A DNA stretch of 64,000 nucleotides from contig NZ_JAMXBE010000002.1 in assembly GCF_024704835.1 (NCBI RefSeq), positions 124,001 through 188,000 of the forward strand, given 5' to 3'. The position numbers and the translations under genes were made by a program. Below, piece by piece: positions 8,313 through 18,916 of this stretch. Below the pieces are notes generated by a model. That model had not been told where the DNA came from, ran no database searches, and saw nothing but the letters and a program-made list of their open reading frames with translations. Source of the DNA: Parapedobacter tibetensis. GTDB taxonomy: Bacteria; Bacteroidota; Bacteroidia; Sphingobacteriales; Sphingobacteriaceae. The first letter of the stretch is position 1, and each line of letters opens with the position of its first letter.

Positions 8313-10697
8313 TCACTCATCCCTTAGCGAATCTACTGGATTGGCTGTCGCTGCTTTAATCGTTTGAAAACTGACAATGACAATCGTTATGATGATGGCT
8401 CCTAAGGCTGCTATGGCAAAAATCCACCATGATATTTCTGAGCGGTAGTCATATTTTTGCAACCATTCATGCAAAAAATAATAGGAAATCGGAATAGCCA
8501 CTAAACAGGAAATAACAACAAGCAGTACGAAGTCTTTCGATAATAACCTCCACAGCTGGAAAATGGAAGCGCCGACGATTTTCCGTATGCCGATTTCCTT
8601 TGTTCGTTGCTCGGCAACGAATGAGGCCAAACCGAATACACCTAGAGAACTGATGATAATGGCCAATAAGGCAAAGAATGTAGCGAGCTTACCTATTCGT
8701 TCTTCCTGAGCAAACTTTGCTGCGTACTCATCATCCACAAATTTGTATTCAAAGGGGGCATTGGGAATCACATCTTTGAATACCGCTTCAATCTGCACAA
8801 TGCATTCCTTTGCGCTTTTAGCAGGATTGAGTTTTAGATTTATCCAATTCACGTTTTCATAACTCACCAAGTAAACGGCTTGTTTTACCGGTTTAAACGG
8901 AGAACTCATCAATACATTATCCACTACGCCGATAATGCGATAACTTCGATCGCCCCATTTTATTACTTTATCCACGGGATCTTCAATACCCATGAATTTT
9001 ACGGCTGCTTCATTGATGATGATCGCTGTGGAATCCGTAGCAAAATCCCTCGAAAAATCCCGGCCTGCGTTGATGTGCCAATCAATGGTTTTGCCATATT
9101 CGTGGGTTATCCAAATCGTGGCAAAATCGGTAGACAGATTCGGATCCTTTCCTTCCCAGTCAAAGCCCCCGCTATTTGACCACACTGCAGTGAGCGGACT
9201 GGATGATTGCGACAGTTCTTCAATGACATCTTTTTCTTTGAGCGCTGTCCGCAACACATCGAAATTGCCATAGAAATCAGGGGTAACCATATTGACCATC
9301 ATCAGCTGATCCCTGCTGTAACCTACAGGGCGATCTTTAGTGTGCTGAATTTGTCGAAAGACGATTATTGTGCCAATGATGAGGGCTATAGAAATGGAAA
9401 ACTGGACAACCACCAATATCTTGCGGGGTAAACCGGCTAATTTGCCCATACGGAACGTTCCTTTCAAGACCTTCAACGGATTGAAAGAAGAGAGGTAAAA
9501 AGCCGGGTAGCTGCCCGCAATGATACCCGTGAATAAAGTAAATATTAATCCAGCACCCCAAAACCAGCCATTTGTCCATAAAACACTCATTTTCTTGTCG
9601 GCCACCTGATTGAACCATGGCAAGGATAGCTGCACCAACAAGATAGAGAAGAAAAATGCAATAAATGCAATTAAAATGGATTCACTTAGAAACTGGAAGA
9701 CAAGTTGTCTTTTTGGTGAACCTACTGTTTTCCGGATGCCGACTTCTTTTGCCCGTTTTTCTGAGCGGGCGGTACTCAGGTTCATGAAGTTGATGCATGC
9801 CAGCAACAATACAAATACGCCAATAAGGCTGAAGAGCTTGACATATTCAATCAATCCTCCCACAACTTCACCCTCTTTCCAGTCGTTCCGTAGGTGCCAG
9901 TCCTTCATGGGGTGCAACATAATTTGGGCGTTAAATTTCCTATCCTCTTCAGAAACCCGGTTTAGCTTTGCATTGCTTATGTTTTTGTTGACCATTTCAA
10001 AACTTGAGCCTGTTTTGATTTGCGCAAAGAGCTGAAATGAATTATTATCCCATTGGGTAGCTGCCCTTTGTATCCATGGCTCTGAGGTAACATATAAGTC
10101 CCAAGGCGCAATAAATTTTACACTTTTGAAGGAGGTATTATAGGGCAAATCCTCATAAACCGCTGTGACTTTCACATCCAGGTTTTGGTCAATCTTCATC
10201 AATTCATTGATCGGGCTGTTTTCTCCAAAAAAGGCCTTGGCGACAGATTCGGAGAGCATGATGCTATTAGGATCCTTCAGACCATCGATACTCCCTTGTA
10301 CCACATTTAGGGATAGCATTTTTGGCCCGTCTATATCCATATATATCCCTTCTTGCGATAAATTTTTATCTTGATGAGACAATATATGGCTGCCTTCCCA
10401 AGAAGCCATCACCACATAATCAAAGTTGTCGCCATAATTGGTTTTCAGTTCATTTCCCAATGGGTGAGGAATCACTACACTTGAACCGATTGAGCCATTC
10501 CATGTTTGTACCTGGACGGCGATTCCAATACGATCATAATTTTTATGGTATTTGTCATAGGACAATTCATCCCATACCCATAGAGCAATCAATATGAATA
10601 CCGCCATTCCCAATGCCAGTCCGGTGATATTAATAAATGAGGATTTTTTATTCTTTAAAAGATTCCTCCAGGCGATTTTGAAATAGGTTTTTATCAT
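8313..10697 (-). CDS. MacB/FtsX-type ABC permease 1
   Basis: 794 residues. It has the 1+3 / 1+3 membrane helix pattern seen throughout this array: TM1 at ~20-42, a first periplasmic MacB_PCD-like domain (~50-245), three helices around 285-400, TM5 at ~425, a second periplasmic domain, and a C-terminal FtsX unit. The cytoplasmic coupling segments read AKEVGIRKTVGS in the first half and TKEIGIRKIVGAS in the second. It is closest to the permease at 55612: both have YHKNYDRI, DLPYNTSF/DLPNNTSF and end in KAATANPVDSLRDE, a subgroup with Thr instead of Val. It is the last gene downstream of the sigma-54 cassette at 15.8 kb, but the 161-bp gap before it may hold its own promoter. Confidence 0.93.
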   Translation of the reverse strand: MIKTYFKIAWRNLLKNKKSSFINITGLALGMAVFILIALWVWDELSYDKYHKNYDRIGIAVQVQTWNGSIGSSVVIPHPLGNELKTNYGDNFDYVVMASWEGSHILSHQDKNLSQEGIYMDIDGPKMLSLNVVQGSIDGLKDPNSIMLSESVAKAFFGENSPINELMKIDQNLDVKVTAVYEDLPYNTSFKSVKFIAPWDLYVTSEPWIQRAATQWDNNSFQLFAQIKTGSSFEMVNKNISNAKLNRVSEEDRKFNAQIMLHPMKDWHLRNDWKEGEVVGGLIEYVKLFSLIGVFVLLLACINFMNLSTARSEKRAKEVGIRKTVGSPKRQLVFQFLSESILIAFIAFFFSILLVQLSLPWFNQVADKKMSVLWTNGWFWGAGLIFTLFTGIIAGSYPAFYLSSFNPLKVLKGTFRMGKLAGLPRKILVVVQFSISIALIIGTIIVFRQIQHTKDRPVGYSRDQLMMVNMVTPDFYGNFDVLRTALKEKDVIEELSQSSSPLTAVWSNSGGFDWEGKDPNLSTDFATIWITHEYGKTIDWHINAGRDFSRDFATDSTAIIINEAAVKFMGIEDPVDKVIKWGDRSYRIIGVVDNVLMSSPFKPVKQAVYLVSYENVNWINLKLNPAKSAKECIVQIEAVFKDVIPNAPFEYKFVDDEYAAKFAQEERIGKLATFFALLAIIISSLGVFGLASFVAEQRTKEIGIRKIVGASIFQLWRLLSKDFVLLVVISCLVAIPISYYFLHEWLQKYDYRSEISWWIFAIAALGAIIITIVIVSFQTIKAATANPVDSLRDE

Positions 10698-10858
10698 AGC
10701 TTTTTCGCTTATTTGCTAATTCGTTAATTATACATAGACAAAATCCGATAGCGGAAGGTTCATTGATGCCATTGAATACAAACAAGATATCAATAATCCG
10801 CGAATCAGCGTCTCAAAAACGTCATTCATCCATCAGACTATCCACCAATCACCATCCA

Positions 10859-13258
10859 TTACTCATCCCTCAAGCTGTCCACTGGATTGGCCACCGCCGC
10901 TTTGATGGCCTGTGAACTTACGGTGAGCACGGCGACAACCAAAGCAAACAATGCTGCCAACCCAAACATCCACCATTCGATAGCAATGCGGTAGGCGAAA
11001 TCGGCTAACCATGTGTTCATCATCCACCACGCGATTGGGGAGGCAATCACCGCTGCGATGAGTACCAGTTTTACGAAGTCGGCCGAAAGCATCCGTACGA
11101 TGCCGATGACCGAGGCGCCCAGCACCTTGCGGATACCGATCTCTTTGACCCGTTGCTGTGCAGTGAAAGCGGCGAGGCCAAACAACCCCATGGCTGCTAC
11201 CAGTATGGTGACCAGCGCGAAGATATTCAGCACCTTGGCCGTTTGTGCCTCCTGCTGGTAAAGCGCTTCATATTCCTGATCGAGGAAATGGTAGTCAAAA
11301 GGCTTATTGGGATTGACGGCTTTCCAAGTGCTTTCGATGGTCTTCAACGTATGCGTGATGGATGTTCCGTCCGTCGTTTTGATGAACAATTTTCCGAACC
11401 AAGCGTAGTCCGGGAACAAGACGATGGGTTTCACCTCCTCATGGAGCGAGGCAAAGTTGAAGTTGGCCGCCACGGCTTTAACCCGTCCCTCCCGTCCGTT
11501 CAGGTTGATCCACTTGCCAAGGGCATCCTCGGCTGACCAGCCCATGGTCTGGGCTGCCAGCTCATTGATGATGAAGGCGTATTCGCGGCGATCATCGTCA
11601 TCAAGATTGGATCGCTCGACATCCGCATCGGTGAGGTTGCTGCCTGCGAGGAGTTGGATGTCGAATACCGGCACGAAATCCTTTTCAATGGGGATGGCCG
11701 TGACACTCAACGCGAAATCCGATTCTTTGCCATCTGCCCCCATGATGGCATAACGGCCCGTTACATTTACCGGTGAATGGTAGGAGGCTGTTACGCCCTG
11801 TATGCCCGTTTGACCCAGTAGCTCGTTTTTGAATGTTTCGATGGTTTTCACAGGAAGCGAAGAACCGTCCAGCACGACGACCTGTGAGCGATTCAACCCC
11901 GTATCTTTGGTTTGGATGTAATGCAGCTGGCTTCCGGCAATCACCGTGCAGACAACGAAAAGGATGGAGATACAGAATTGGAATACCACCAAGCCTTTGC
12001 GCAATTTCCCGCCGCTGCGGGTATTGGTCACCTTTCCTTTTAGTACGTGAATGGGTTTGAATGCGGACAATACCAGCGCGGGCCAACCTCCGGCAACAAG
12101 GGATAAGAGGATAAAGAGAGTAGCGATACCCGTATAAAAACGGACATCCAGCCAATGCAACATACTGATGTCCATGCCCACGTACCGGTTGAAGAGGGGG
12201 AGCGCAACCATAGCCAGCAAAAGCCCCAGCATAATAGCAATGAAAACAGCGAAGGCCGATTCAAACAGGAACTGGCGGAACAGCAGACCGCGCTCGGCGC
12301 CCAACACTTTCTTCACCCCAATCTCTTGAGTGCGTTCCGCAGAGCGTGCCGTCACCAAATTGGTGAAATTGATGCAGGCGATCAGCAACAATCCTATGGC
12401 AATACCGCCGAGGATATACAGGTAAGCAATATTGCCCGTACCTGCCGCCTTAGAATGGAGGTGCACATCGCTGAGTTTTTCGATATTTAGACGGTAATCC
12501 GCGATATACGTTGATTTTATTTGCTCGGCAAATCGCTGCTTTACGAGGGCATCCGCCTGTCGTTGAACTGTCTGGAAATCCGTCGCGTTTTTAAGCAATA
12601 AAAAGGTAATATCACTGCCCGAATGCCAAATGAGGTTGTGCGAGCGTTCCAAGGTAGTATAGGACAAGACAGCTGAAAAAGATAATCGGGTATGTGCTGG
12701 AGGTGATTGCACCACGCCGGTTACCTGCCATGGCTTTTCGTCAAGCAGGATGGTCTGGCCTATTGGGTTTTCGTCGCTGAAATATTTCTTAGCCATGGCA
12801 GCTGTCAATACCACCGATTGGGGTTGGTTGAGCGCGGTACGCGGGTCTCCGGCGATAAAAGGGTACGTCAATATCCCGAAGAATGTGCTATCGGCATAAA
12901 TGATGTCCGGCTCGTTGAACAGCCGTTCGCCATGGCGCACCGTCATGGCTCCGCGTTGGTAAACGCGTGCCGCTTTTTCCACCTCCGGAAACCGGTCGCC
13001 CAAGGTGGGTGCTACCGCCGTTGGCGTAACGCCCATGTAGCGCATTTCAGTATCATTCGGCGATTTGATACCGGCCGTGACAAGTGCTATGCGGTCGGCA
13101 TATTGGTGGAAACGATCAAAACGAAGCTCGTTGAGCAGGTAAGTGCCAAGCAATAAAAAGCAGGCGATGCCTACTGAGAGTCCGATGACACTGATAGCGG
13201 CGGTGGTTTTGCTCTTCCAAAGATTCCGCCAAGCGAGTTTGAGGTGTTTACTTATCAT
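10859..13258 (-). CDS. MacB/FtsX-type ABC permease 2
   Basis: 799 residues, start MISKHLKLAWRNLWKSK. The first coupling segment is TQEIGVKKVLGAERGLLF and the second VKEIGIRKVLGASVIGIV. The first periplasmic domain is distinct from all neighbours (PNDTEMRYMGVTPTAVAP, FIAGDPRTALNQPQSVV), so a different ligand or partner is likely if the ectodomain is the specific part. The C-terminus is the standard KAAVANPVDSLRDE. It lies 44 bases after permease 3 and probably shares its transcript. The base composition looks more G+C-rich than that of permease 1. Confidence 0.93.
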   Translation of the reverse strand: MISKHLKLAWRNLWKSKTTAAISVIGLSVGIACFLLLGTYLLNELRFDRFHQYADRIALVTAGIKSPNDTEMRYMGVTPTAVAPTLGDRFPEVEKAARVYQRGAMTVRHGERLFNEPDIIYADSTFFGILTYPFIAGDPRTALNQPQSVVLTAAMAKKYFSDENPIGQTILLDEKPWQVTGVVQSPPAHTRLSFSAVLSYTTLERSHNLIWHSGSDITFLLLKNATDFQTVQRQADALVKQRFAEQIKSTYIADYRLNIEKLSDVHLHSKAAGTGNIAYLYILGGIAIGLLLIACINFTNLVTARSAERTQEIGVKKVLGAERGLLFRQFLFESAFAVFIAIMLGLLLAMVALPLFNRYVGMDISMLHWLDVRFYTGIATLFILLSLVAGGWPALVLSAFKPIHVLKGKVTNTRSGGKLRKGLVVFQFCISILFVVCTVIAGSQLHYIQTKDTGLNRSQVVVLDGSSLPVKTIETFKNELLGQTGIQGVTASYHSPVNVTGRYAIMGADGKESDFALSVTAIPIEKDFVPVFDIQLLAGSNLTDADVERSNLDDDDRREYAFIINELAAQTMGWSAEDALGKWINLNGREGRVKAVAANFNFASLHEEVKPIVLFPDYAWFGKLFIKTTDGTSITHTLKTIESTWKAVNPNKPFDYHFLDQEYEALYQQEAQTAKVLNIFALVTILVAAMGLFGLAAFTAQQRVKEIGIRKVLGASVIGIVRMLSADFVKLVLIAAVIASPIAWWMMNTWLADFAYRIAIEWWMFGLAALFALVVAVLTVSSQAIKAAVANPVDSLRDE

Positions 13259-13302
13259 TTTCAGTTGTTATTATCCGCCAGCTGGCGGATGTTAGCAATC
13301 GA

Positions 13303-15783
13303 TCATTCATCCCTGAGTGATTCAGCTGGATTGGCCACTGCCGCTCTAATGGCTTGGAAGCTCACCGTTGCCATAGCGATGGTCACGGCAGCCAATCCCG
13401 ACGCTGCAAACATCCACCACTCGATATCAATCCGGTAAGCAAAATCCTGTAACCATTGATTCATCACCCACCAAGCCAATGGCGAAGCGATAACGATGGC
13501 CAAGCACACTAATTTGATAAAGTCTTTGGATAAAAGACACACAATACTGCCTTCCGTTGCACCTAATACCTTTCTAATGCCGATTTCCTTCGTGCGACGT
13601 TGGGTGGCGAAAATGACTAGCCCCAACAGCCCGATGCAGGCAATGACGATAGACAGCGTGCTGAAAACGCCAATGATTTTGGCAACACGTTGGTCGGCTT
13701 CATATTGCATAGCTAGTTCTTCACGGAGGAAGCTGTATTCAAATGGAATGTTGGGAGCGAAAGATTTCCAAAGATCGCCTATTTCCTTCAGGACGGTCGG
13801 AACATCACCGGGCGCTATGCGTACGGCAATATTCGAAAACGGTATATCATACGATTGGGAAGACTCATGGAACAGCGCGAATGGTTGAATCAAGCTGTGC
13901 AATGATTCAGTATGGAAATCCTTTATTATGCCAATGATCTGATAAGATTCAGCTGCGTCGCCGCCTGGGTATTTAATAAATTTGCCGATTGGATTTTTAT
14001 AGCCCATTCGTTTTGCTGCCGTTTCGTTGATGAGTACCGTTCTGGTATCGTTAAATCCTTTGGTAAAGTTTCTCCCGGAGATGAGCGAAACGCCTAAGGT
14101 AGGCAGAAAGTTGTGATCCGTTAGGTACGAATTGAGCGTGATGTCTTCGACCACGGGCTTGTCGCCCGCGCTGGCTAGCGGTACGTAGAAATCCCCAAAG
14201 GCACCCCTACCCGGTAGGCTAGTGGTAGCGGAAGCATTTTTTATGGCCGACAGGTTTTTTAGTGCTTCCCTGAAACTATGCTCTTGGTTGCCCAGGCGAT
14301 TGCTGTTGGATATAACAAGTACATTTTCGCTATCGAGACCCAAGTCTCGGCGCTGGGCATATTGAAGTTGCTGGTACACTACCATTGTACAGATTATCAG
14401 CGCTATGGAAATCGAAAACTGGAATACTATTAGTCCGTTCCTAGTGCCTTTGCTGTTCGCAAATCCTGTGGGTATTTTCTTGCCTCTTAATATCGTTACG
14501 GGTTTAAAGCTACTGAGATATAGTGCTGGATAACTGCCTGCGAGGCCGGTGCAAACCAATACAAGCAAAATGATGAAGCCCCAATTGCCATTTGCCCAAA
14601 GTGTTCCAAAGTCGATGGATTTACCGGCGAGTTGGTTGAAATAAGGGATAGCGGCGTATGCCAATACAAGCCCCAGCAGACAAGCGAGCGTACTCATTGC
14701 CAATGCTTCGAGGTAAAATTGGCGAGCTACACCCCGGCGGCCGGAACCCATTACTTTACGCACCCCGATTTCTTTGACACGTCCGATGGCACCTGCGGTA
14801 GATAAATTCATGAAGTTGACACAAGCCAGCAGCAGGATGAAGAGCGCAATGATTGCAAAGAAATAGACAGTTTTGATGCCTCCTTGATCCGTAATTACTG
14901 AAATGATATCAGCAGAATGAAGGTGTATATCCAGCAAAGGCTGAAGACTGAATGCCCACCTGTTCCCTCGTTCCAGAAACTCGTCATAAGGCTGGCCTAT
15001 ACGATCGAAAGCACTTGCTGCACGCCGGCGAATCATGTCGGGAAATTTAGATTCGAGGTGTTTTATTGCTTCCGCGTCTGTGGGCACATGTTCTTTTAAT
15101 TTGATGTACGTAGCCATGTTGATCCACACCCAGCTCCAATCGAAGTAGCGTACGTCTTCGCTGTTGGCAACAGGAATTAGGATGTCGAACGTCAGGGAGC
15201 TTGGATAGCGGGTGTTGGACACTATCGCTGTGACGGTGTATGGCCTATTGGTTCCCTCAATGAGCAAGCGCTTACCTATTGGATCAGCAGTGCCAAAATA
15301 TTTTTTTGCCATATGGTCGGTCAGCACGATGCTATGCGGATCTGTCAGACAGGTGCTGCGAACGCCTGCTTGTAGCGGATAGGCAAGCAATTCAAGGAAG
15401 TTCGAATCGACACTCAAAATTCCGTTCTCGATAAACTGGAGCTGCTGACGATTATCATTTACCGTTTTTATGATTTTTTGGCTTGGACGGTAAATACGTG
15501 TGTAGCTTTCTATTTCGGGGAAATCTTCCAGAAGCGCTTTGCCAAGAGGGGGTGGGGTATAGCCCGCTAAAAATTCCTCTTCGCCCATCTTTCCGTTGGT
15601 GTTTACTCGGAAAATACGATCTGTATCTTCAAAATGCCTATCGTACCGGAGTTCACTATTAATGAATAGCGCAATCAGTACAACACAGGCAATCCCCAAT
15701 GTAAGGCCGAAGAGATTGATGATGGTCTGCGTACGATTCCGCATTGCATTCCGACAAGCTATTTTGAGGTGATTGATCAGCAT
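13303..15783 (-). CDS. MacB/FtsX-type ABC permease 3, first gene of a sigma-54 operon
   Basis: 826 residues from MLINHLKIACRNAM. The frame is open 12 codons further up, but that extension overlaps the sigma-54 promoter at 15796-15810 and lacks the family N-terminus, so I place the start at 15783. The coupling segments are VKEIGVRKVMGSGRRGVA and TKEIGIRKVLGATEGSIV. The first ectodomain holds RIYRPSQKIIKTVND and ends near a QPLLDIHLHSADI element. The C-terminus is RAAVANPAESLRDE. The predicted transcription start is within a few bases of the ATG, so the mRNA may be nearly leaderless. Confidence 0.92.
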   Translation of the reverse strand: MLINHLKIACRNAMRNRTQTIINLFGLTLGIACVVLIALFINSELRYDRHFEDTDRIFRVNTNGKMGEEEFLAGYTPPPLGKALLEDFPEIESYTRIYRPSQKIIKTVNDNRQQLQFIENGILSVDSNFLELLAYPLQAGVRSTCLTDPHSIVLTDHMAKKYFGTADPIGKRLLIEGTNRPYTVTAIVSNTRYPSSLTFDILIPVANSEDVRYFDWSWVWINMATYIKLKEHVPTDAEAIKHLESKFPDMIRRRAASAFDRIGQPYDEFLERGNRWAFSLQPLLDIHLHSADIISVITDQGGIKTVYFFAIIALFILLLACVNFMNLSTAGAIGRVKEIGVRKVMGSGRRGVARQFYLEALAMSTLACLLGLVLAYAAIPYFNQLAGKSIDFGTLWANGNWGFIILLVLVCTGLAGSYPALYLSSFKPVTILRGKKIPTGFANSKGTRNGLIVFQFSISIALIICTMVVYQQLQYAQRRDLGLDSENVLVISNSNRLGNQEHSFREALKNLSAIKNASATTSLPGRGAFGDFYVPLASAGDKPVVEDITLNSYLTDHNFLPTLGVSLISGRNFTKGFNDTRTVLINETAAKRMGYKNPIGKFIKYPGGDAAESYQIIGIIKDFHTESLHSLIQPFALFHESSQSYDIPFSNIAVRIAPGDVPTVLKEIGDLWKSFAPNIPFEYSFLREELAMQYEADQRVAKIIGVFSTLSIVIACIGLLGLVIFATQRRTKEIGIRKVLGATEGSIVCLLSKDFIKLVCLAIVIASPLAWWVMNQWLQDFAYRIDIEWWMFAASGLAAVTIAMATVSFQAIRAAVANPAESLRDE

Positions 15784-15795
15784 GGTTTGGATGTA

Positions 15796-15810
15796 GCAGC
15801 AACTACGCCA
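15796..15810 (-). promoter_or_regulatory. Sigma-54 promoter for permease 3
   Basis: On the minus strand TGGCGTAGTTGCTGC: GG and GC separated by exactly 10 nt, as required for the -24/-12 elements. It is preceded by TT, as are three other copies in this window. Confidence 0.65.
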
Positions 15811-15864
15811 AACATACAATATGTTAATAATAAGTGAATTATGACCATTTATACGTGCCCGAGG

Positions 15865-15901
15865 TGTCCGATTTCGAACACCTGTTGTTCAAATACGGAC
15901 A
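15865..15901 (-). promoter_or_regulatory. Tandem 16-bp enhancer-like boxes, site A
   Basis: Two boxes, TGTCCGATTTCGAACA (15865-15880) and TGTTCAAATACGGACA (15886-15901), separated by CCTGT. The centre-to-centre distance of 21 bp puts them on one face of the DNA. The near box is 54 bp upstream of the -24 element. The same arrangement occurs at four other permease starts. Confidence 0.7.
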
Positions 15902-15988
15902 GTATTTTATACTATAGGCGGGGTATATCCGGGACATATCCGTATTTGCAATTCTATCGCTAAGTGTACGCTATTACTTCGCCATAAT

Positions 15989-16007
15989 GCCGCTTTCGCG
16001 GCTTTTT
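15989..16007 (+). terminator. Short hairpin with T-tract in the gap before permease 4
   Basis: GCCGC-TTTC-GCGGC followed by TTTTT on the plus strand. No plus-strand gene feeds it, so it may instead insulate the divergent sides of the enhancer. The rest of the 15902-16161 gap holds imperfect repeats (GCGAATAGGAGGCGAATAGG near 16044 and an inverted CTATCG/CGATAG pair near 16097-16123) but no gene. Confidence 0.4.
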
Positions 16008-16161
16008 AGCGGATATATAGCGGCGTATATGCGGGACAGCAGCGAATAGGAGGCGAATAGGGAACGGTACGGCGTCGGCGGGTTTATGGCTTGCTATCGA
16101 GAGACTCCCATAGCGATAGTTGTGGTCTTCATGCGGATCCGGTCACCGGGATTGTTCGCAA

Positions 16162-18618
16162 TCACTCGTCCCTCAGCGAATCAATTGGATTAGCGACGGC
16201 CGCCCGAATCGCTTGCCAGCTTAATGTAATTAGAGCGATCATTACCGCAGTCAAGCCGGCAGCAGCAAACATCCACCATTGGATGTCAATGCGGTAGGCA
16301 AAATTAGCCAACCAGCGGTTCATGGTCCACCAGGCAATCGGAGAAGCGATAACTACGGCAATCAATACAAGCTTTATGAAGTCTTTGGATAACATGCCGA
16401 CGATGCTGGCCACTGATGCCCCCAGCACTTTGCGGATACCGATTTCTTTCGTGCGCTGCTCGATGGAAAAGATGACCAGTCCGAGCAGGCCCAGGCAGGA
16501 AATCACGATTGCCAGTGAGGTAAACACATTGACAAGCCTGGCCATCACCTGTTCGTTGGTATAGAAGCTTCGGTATTCCGTGTCGACAAATTGGTAATCA
16601 AATGGAAACTTCGGGTTGATGGTGCTGTAAACTCGCTTGAGCCCGTCCAATGCTTGTCTGGTCTTGTCAGCCTCAACACGTATCAAGATCACCCCGAAAT
16701 ATTCGTATTCCTTTACATCGACGATCAGCGGTTTGATTGGTTCGTGCAATGAATAGGTATGGTAGTCTTTCAATACGCCGATAATTTGTCCCTTCTTTTG
16801 CCATGCGGAAACCCATTTGCCTATGGGGTTTTCCATGCCCATTTGCCGCACGGCTTCTTCATTCACCAGAAAAGCACTTGCGGAATCCGTGGCGATGGCT
16901 GTGGAAAAGTCGCGCCCTTCCGTGATTTCCAGTCCCATCAGTTTAACAAAATTATAGCCAACGGATACGGGCTTGAAGCCAACGGTTGTGCTTTTTTGCT
17001 TTCCTTCCCAGTTGATCGCGTCCTCACCGTCCGACGTGTTGGAAACGCCATCGGCCACATCGACTACGAAACGCATGGCATGAGGGGTTTCACTGGCCCG
17101 ATCGACCATGGTCACGCCAGGCACATCCAAGGCCAGCGTTTTGAATAAGTTGTAATTGCTTTGTTCCATCAGTTCCCCTTCAATGCGCGTATACAACAAA
17201 TTCTCGCGGTCATAACCCAACTGTAATGTCTGGGTGTATTGCGTTTGCTTTGAAACGACGATGGTCGTCACCAAGAACAATACCGAAAGACTGAACTGGA
17301 AGACAATCAGCGCCCTGCGCAATGCCCCTCTTTTCATGGAGAACAACTGCCGTTGCTTCAAGGCCTTGGTCGGTTGCAGACCGGACAGGAAAATGGCAGG
17401 ATAGGTGCCCGCTAGCAGCGCGGTGATCGCAGTGAGGGTGCATGCGGCGCCCCAAAATTGCGCTTGGCCGAACGGTGACGCGATTTCCGTGCCGGTTAGC
17501 CCGGAAAAAAACGGTAATGTAATATAAACCAAGAAAAGCGTGATCAGCAGGGCAAAAAAGGACAAGAGCAAGGCCTCCATGTAAAACTGGAGGATGAGCA
17601 ATGATCTGGATGTCCCCAGCACTTTACGGATACCGATTTCTTTGCTTCTTTTGATCGAACGTGCGGTGGCAATCAGCGCAAAATTGATACAGGCGATAAT
17701 CAGGATAAAAATGGCTGCACCGCTGAAAAGCCGGACATAGACAATGCGGCCGGTCGCCGGCTTACCTTTTACAAAATTGCCATAAAGATGCCGGTCTTTT
17801 AGTGGCTGCAACCCGATTTGGGTGACAACACCTTTTTCTTCTTTCAGGCGTGGTTTGATGAACGCGTTGATTTTCTTTTCAACTAACGATGAATGTGCAT
17901 GATCGTCCAACAGCACGTAGGTATTGAATTCGGACGATGCCCATTCAAGTATGGTGTTATGCGCTTGCCAACTGAGCAAGAAATCGAAATCGAGGGAACT
18001 GTTGGCGGGAATATCGTCAAATACGGCCGACACGATAAAATCCAGGCGGTTTTCATAGCGGATGGTTTGTCCCATGGCATCCTGCGCCGAACCGAAATAA
18101 CTTTCGGCCACCTCGCGGGAGATGACGATGTTACGGGGATCCTTCAATGCGGTTTCCACATCACCCTCAAGGAGCGCATAGCCCAGCACTTTGAAGAAAT
18201 CCCCGCTGGCACGGGCACCGTTGAACTTATTTTTCTTGCCGTTTGCTTCGAGGGTTTCGGGATGCCCCCAGGGTAATTCGTATCCCGTGGCGTAGAAAAC
18301 CACAGACTGGATCTCGGGTATGGCGTCTTTTGCATCTTGGAGCAGGAAAACACGTTCGTTTTTTTCCGGTGTACTGCTGAAATGAATGGGTGTGCCGTAG
18401 TTGCCATCTGCCCGATTCTCGGAGTAGAAGGTTTGGTATGCCGTATAAAGTTGGTCGTTATCGAGGAGGAAGTCGTCGACACGCCGCTCATGTTGTACCC
18501 ACAGGAAAACCAACAGGCAGCATGCCATACCCAATGCAAGTCCGATTACATTTATCATCCCGAAGGACCTGCTTTGGGACAACAGACGCCACGTGGTTTT
18601 GAAAAGGTTGCGTATCAT
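16162..18618 (-). CDS. MacB/FtsX-type ABC permease 4
   Basis: 818 residues, start MIRNLFKTTWRLLSQSR. The coupling segments are SKEIGIRKVLGTSRSLLI and TKEIGIRKVLGASVASIV. The first ectodomain is unusually rich in Asp/Glu and Asn (DDFLLDNDQLY, ENRADGNYG). The C-terminus is RAAVANPIDSLRDE, with Ile for Val. It is the only full permease heading a transcription unit here without the twin-box/sigma-54 cassette upstream. Its ATG overlaps the stop of a 26-residue frame (18615-18695). Confidence 0.92.
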   Translation of the reverse strand: MIRNLFKTTWRLLSQSRSFGMINVIGLALGMACCLLVFLWVQHERRVDDFLLDNDQLYTAYQTFYSENRADGNYGTPIHFSSTPEKNERVFLLQDAKDAIPEIQSVVFYATGYELPWGHPETLEANGKKNKFNGARASGDFFKVLGYALLEGDVETALKDPRNIVISREVAESYFGSAQDAMGQTIRYENRLDFIVSAVFDDIPANSSLDFDFLLSWQAHNTILEWASSEFNTYVLLDDHAHSSLVEKKINAFIKPRLKEEKGVVTQIGLQPLKDRHLYGNFVKGKPATGRIVYVRLFSGAAIFILIIACINFALIATARSIKRSKEIGIRKVLGTSRSLLILQFYMEALLLSFFALLITLFLVYITLPFFSGLTGTEIASPFGQAQFWGAACTLTAITALLAGTYPAIFLSGLQPTKALKQRQLFSMKRGALRRALIVFQFSLSVLFLVTTIVVSKQTQYTQTLQLGYDRENLLYTRIEGELMEQSNYNLFKTLALDVPGVTMVDRASETPHAMRFVVDVADGVSNTSDGEDAINWEGKQKSTTVGFKPVSVGYNFVKLMGLEITEGRDFSTAIATDSASAFLVNEEAVRQMGMENPIGKWVSAWQKKGQIIGVLKDYHTYSLHEPIKPLIVDVKEYEYFGVILIRVEADKTRQALDGLKRVYSTINPKFPFDYQFVDTEYRSFYTNEQVMARLVNVFTSLAIVISCLGLLGLVIFSIEQRTKEIGIRKVLGASVASIVGMLSKDFIKLVLIAVVIASPIAWWTMNRWLANFAYRIDIQWWMFAAAGLTAVMIALITLSWQAIRAAVANPIDSLRDE

Positions 18619-18695
18619 AAATTAAGTCTTTTGATAATTAATTCGATTTTGGTTTTACCCTCACATTCTTGAACCAGTTTTGCTTTTGTTTTCAT
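18615..18695 (-). CDS. Possible 26-residue upstream ORF coupled to permease 4
   Basis: ATG at 18695, sequence begins MKTKAKLVQECEG, and the TGA stop overlaps the permease ATG as ATGA. Such overlaps usually mean translational coupling. No family is recognised and the frame is short, so it may be chance. Confidence 0.22.
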   Translation of the reverse strand: MKTKAKLVQECEGKTKIELIIKRLNL

Positions 18696-18916
18696 GCGAT
18701 GTTCCTCATTGATACAACATTAGTAGTTTTGTTCGTTGTAGGACAAAGGATGGGATTGTGGTCGATTATATCAAATTCAATCCCGTTCATTTCCGGTCAA
18801 AGCCGTTCAAATTACGAAGTAACGACAGATTTTATAGAGGAAACTTAGGCTATCCGCTTCACAATGGAAATATCGGTTTTCAGGGATTTTCAGTCGAGAG
18901 CGGGCGCTCATAAAGA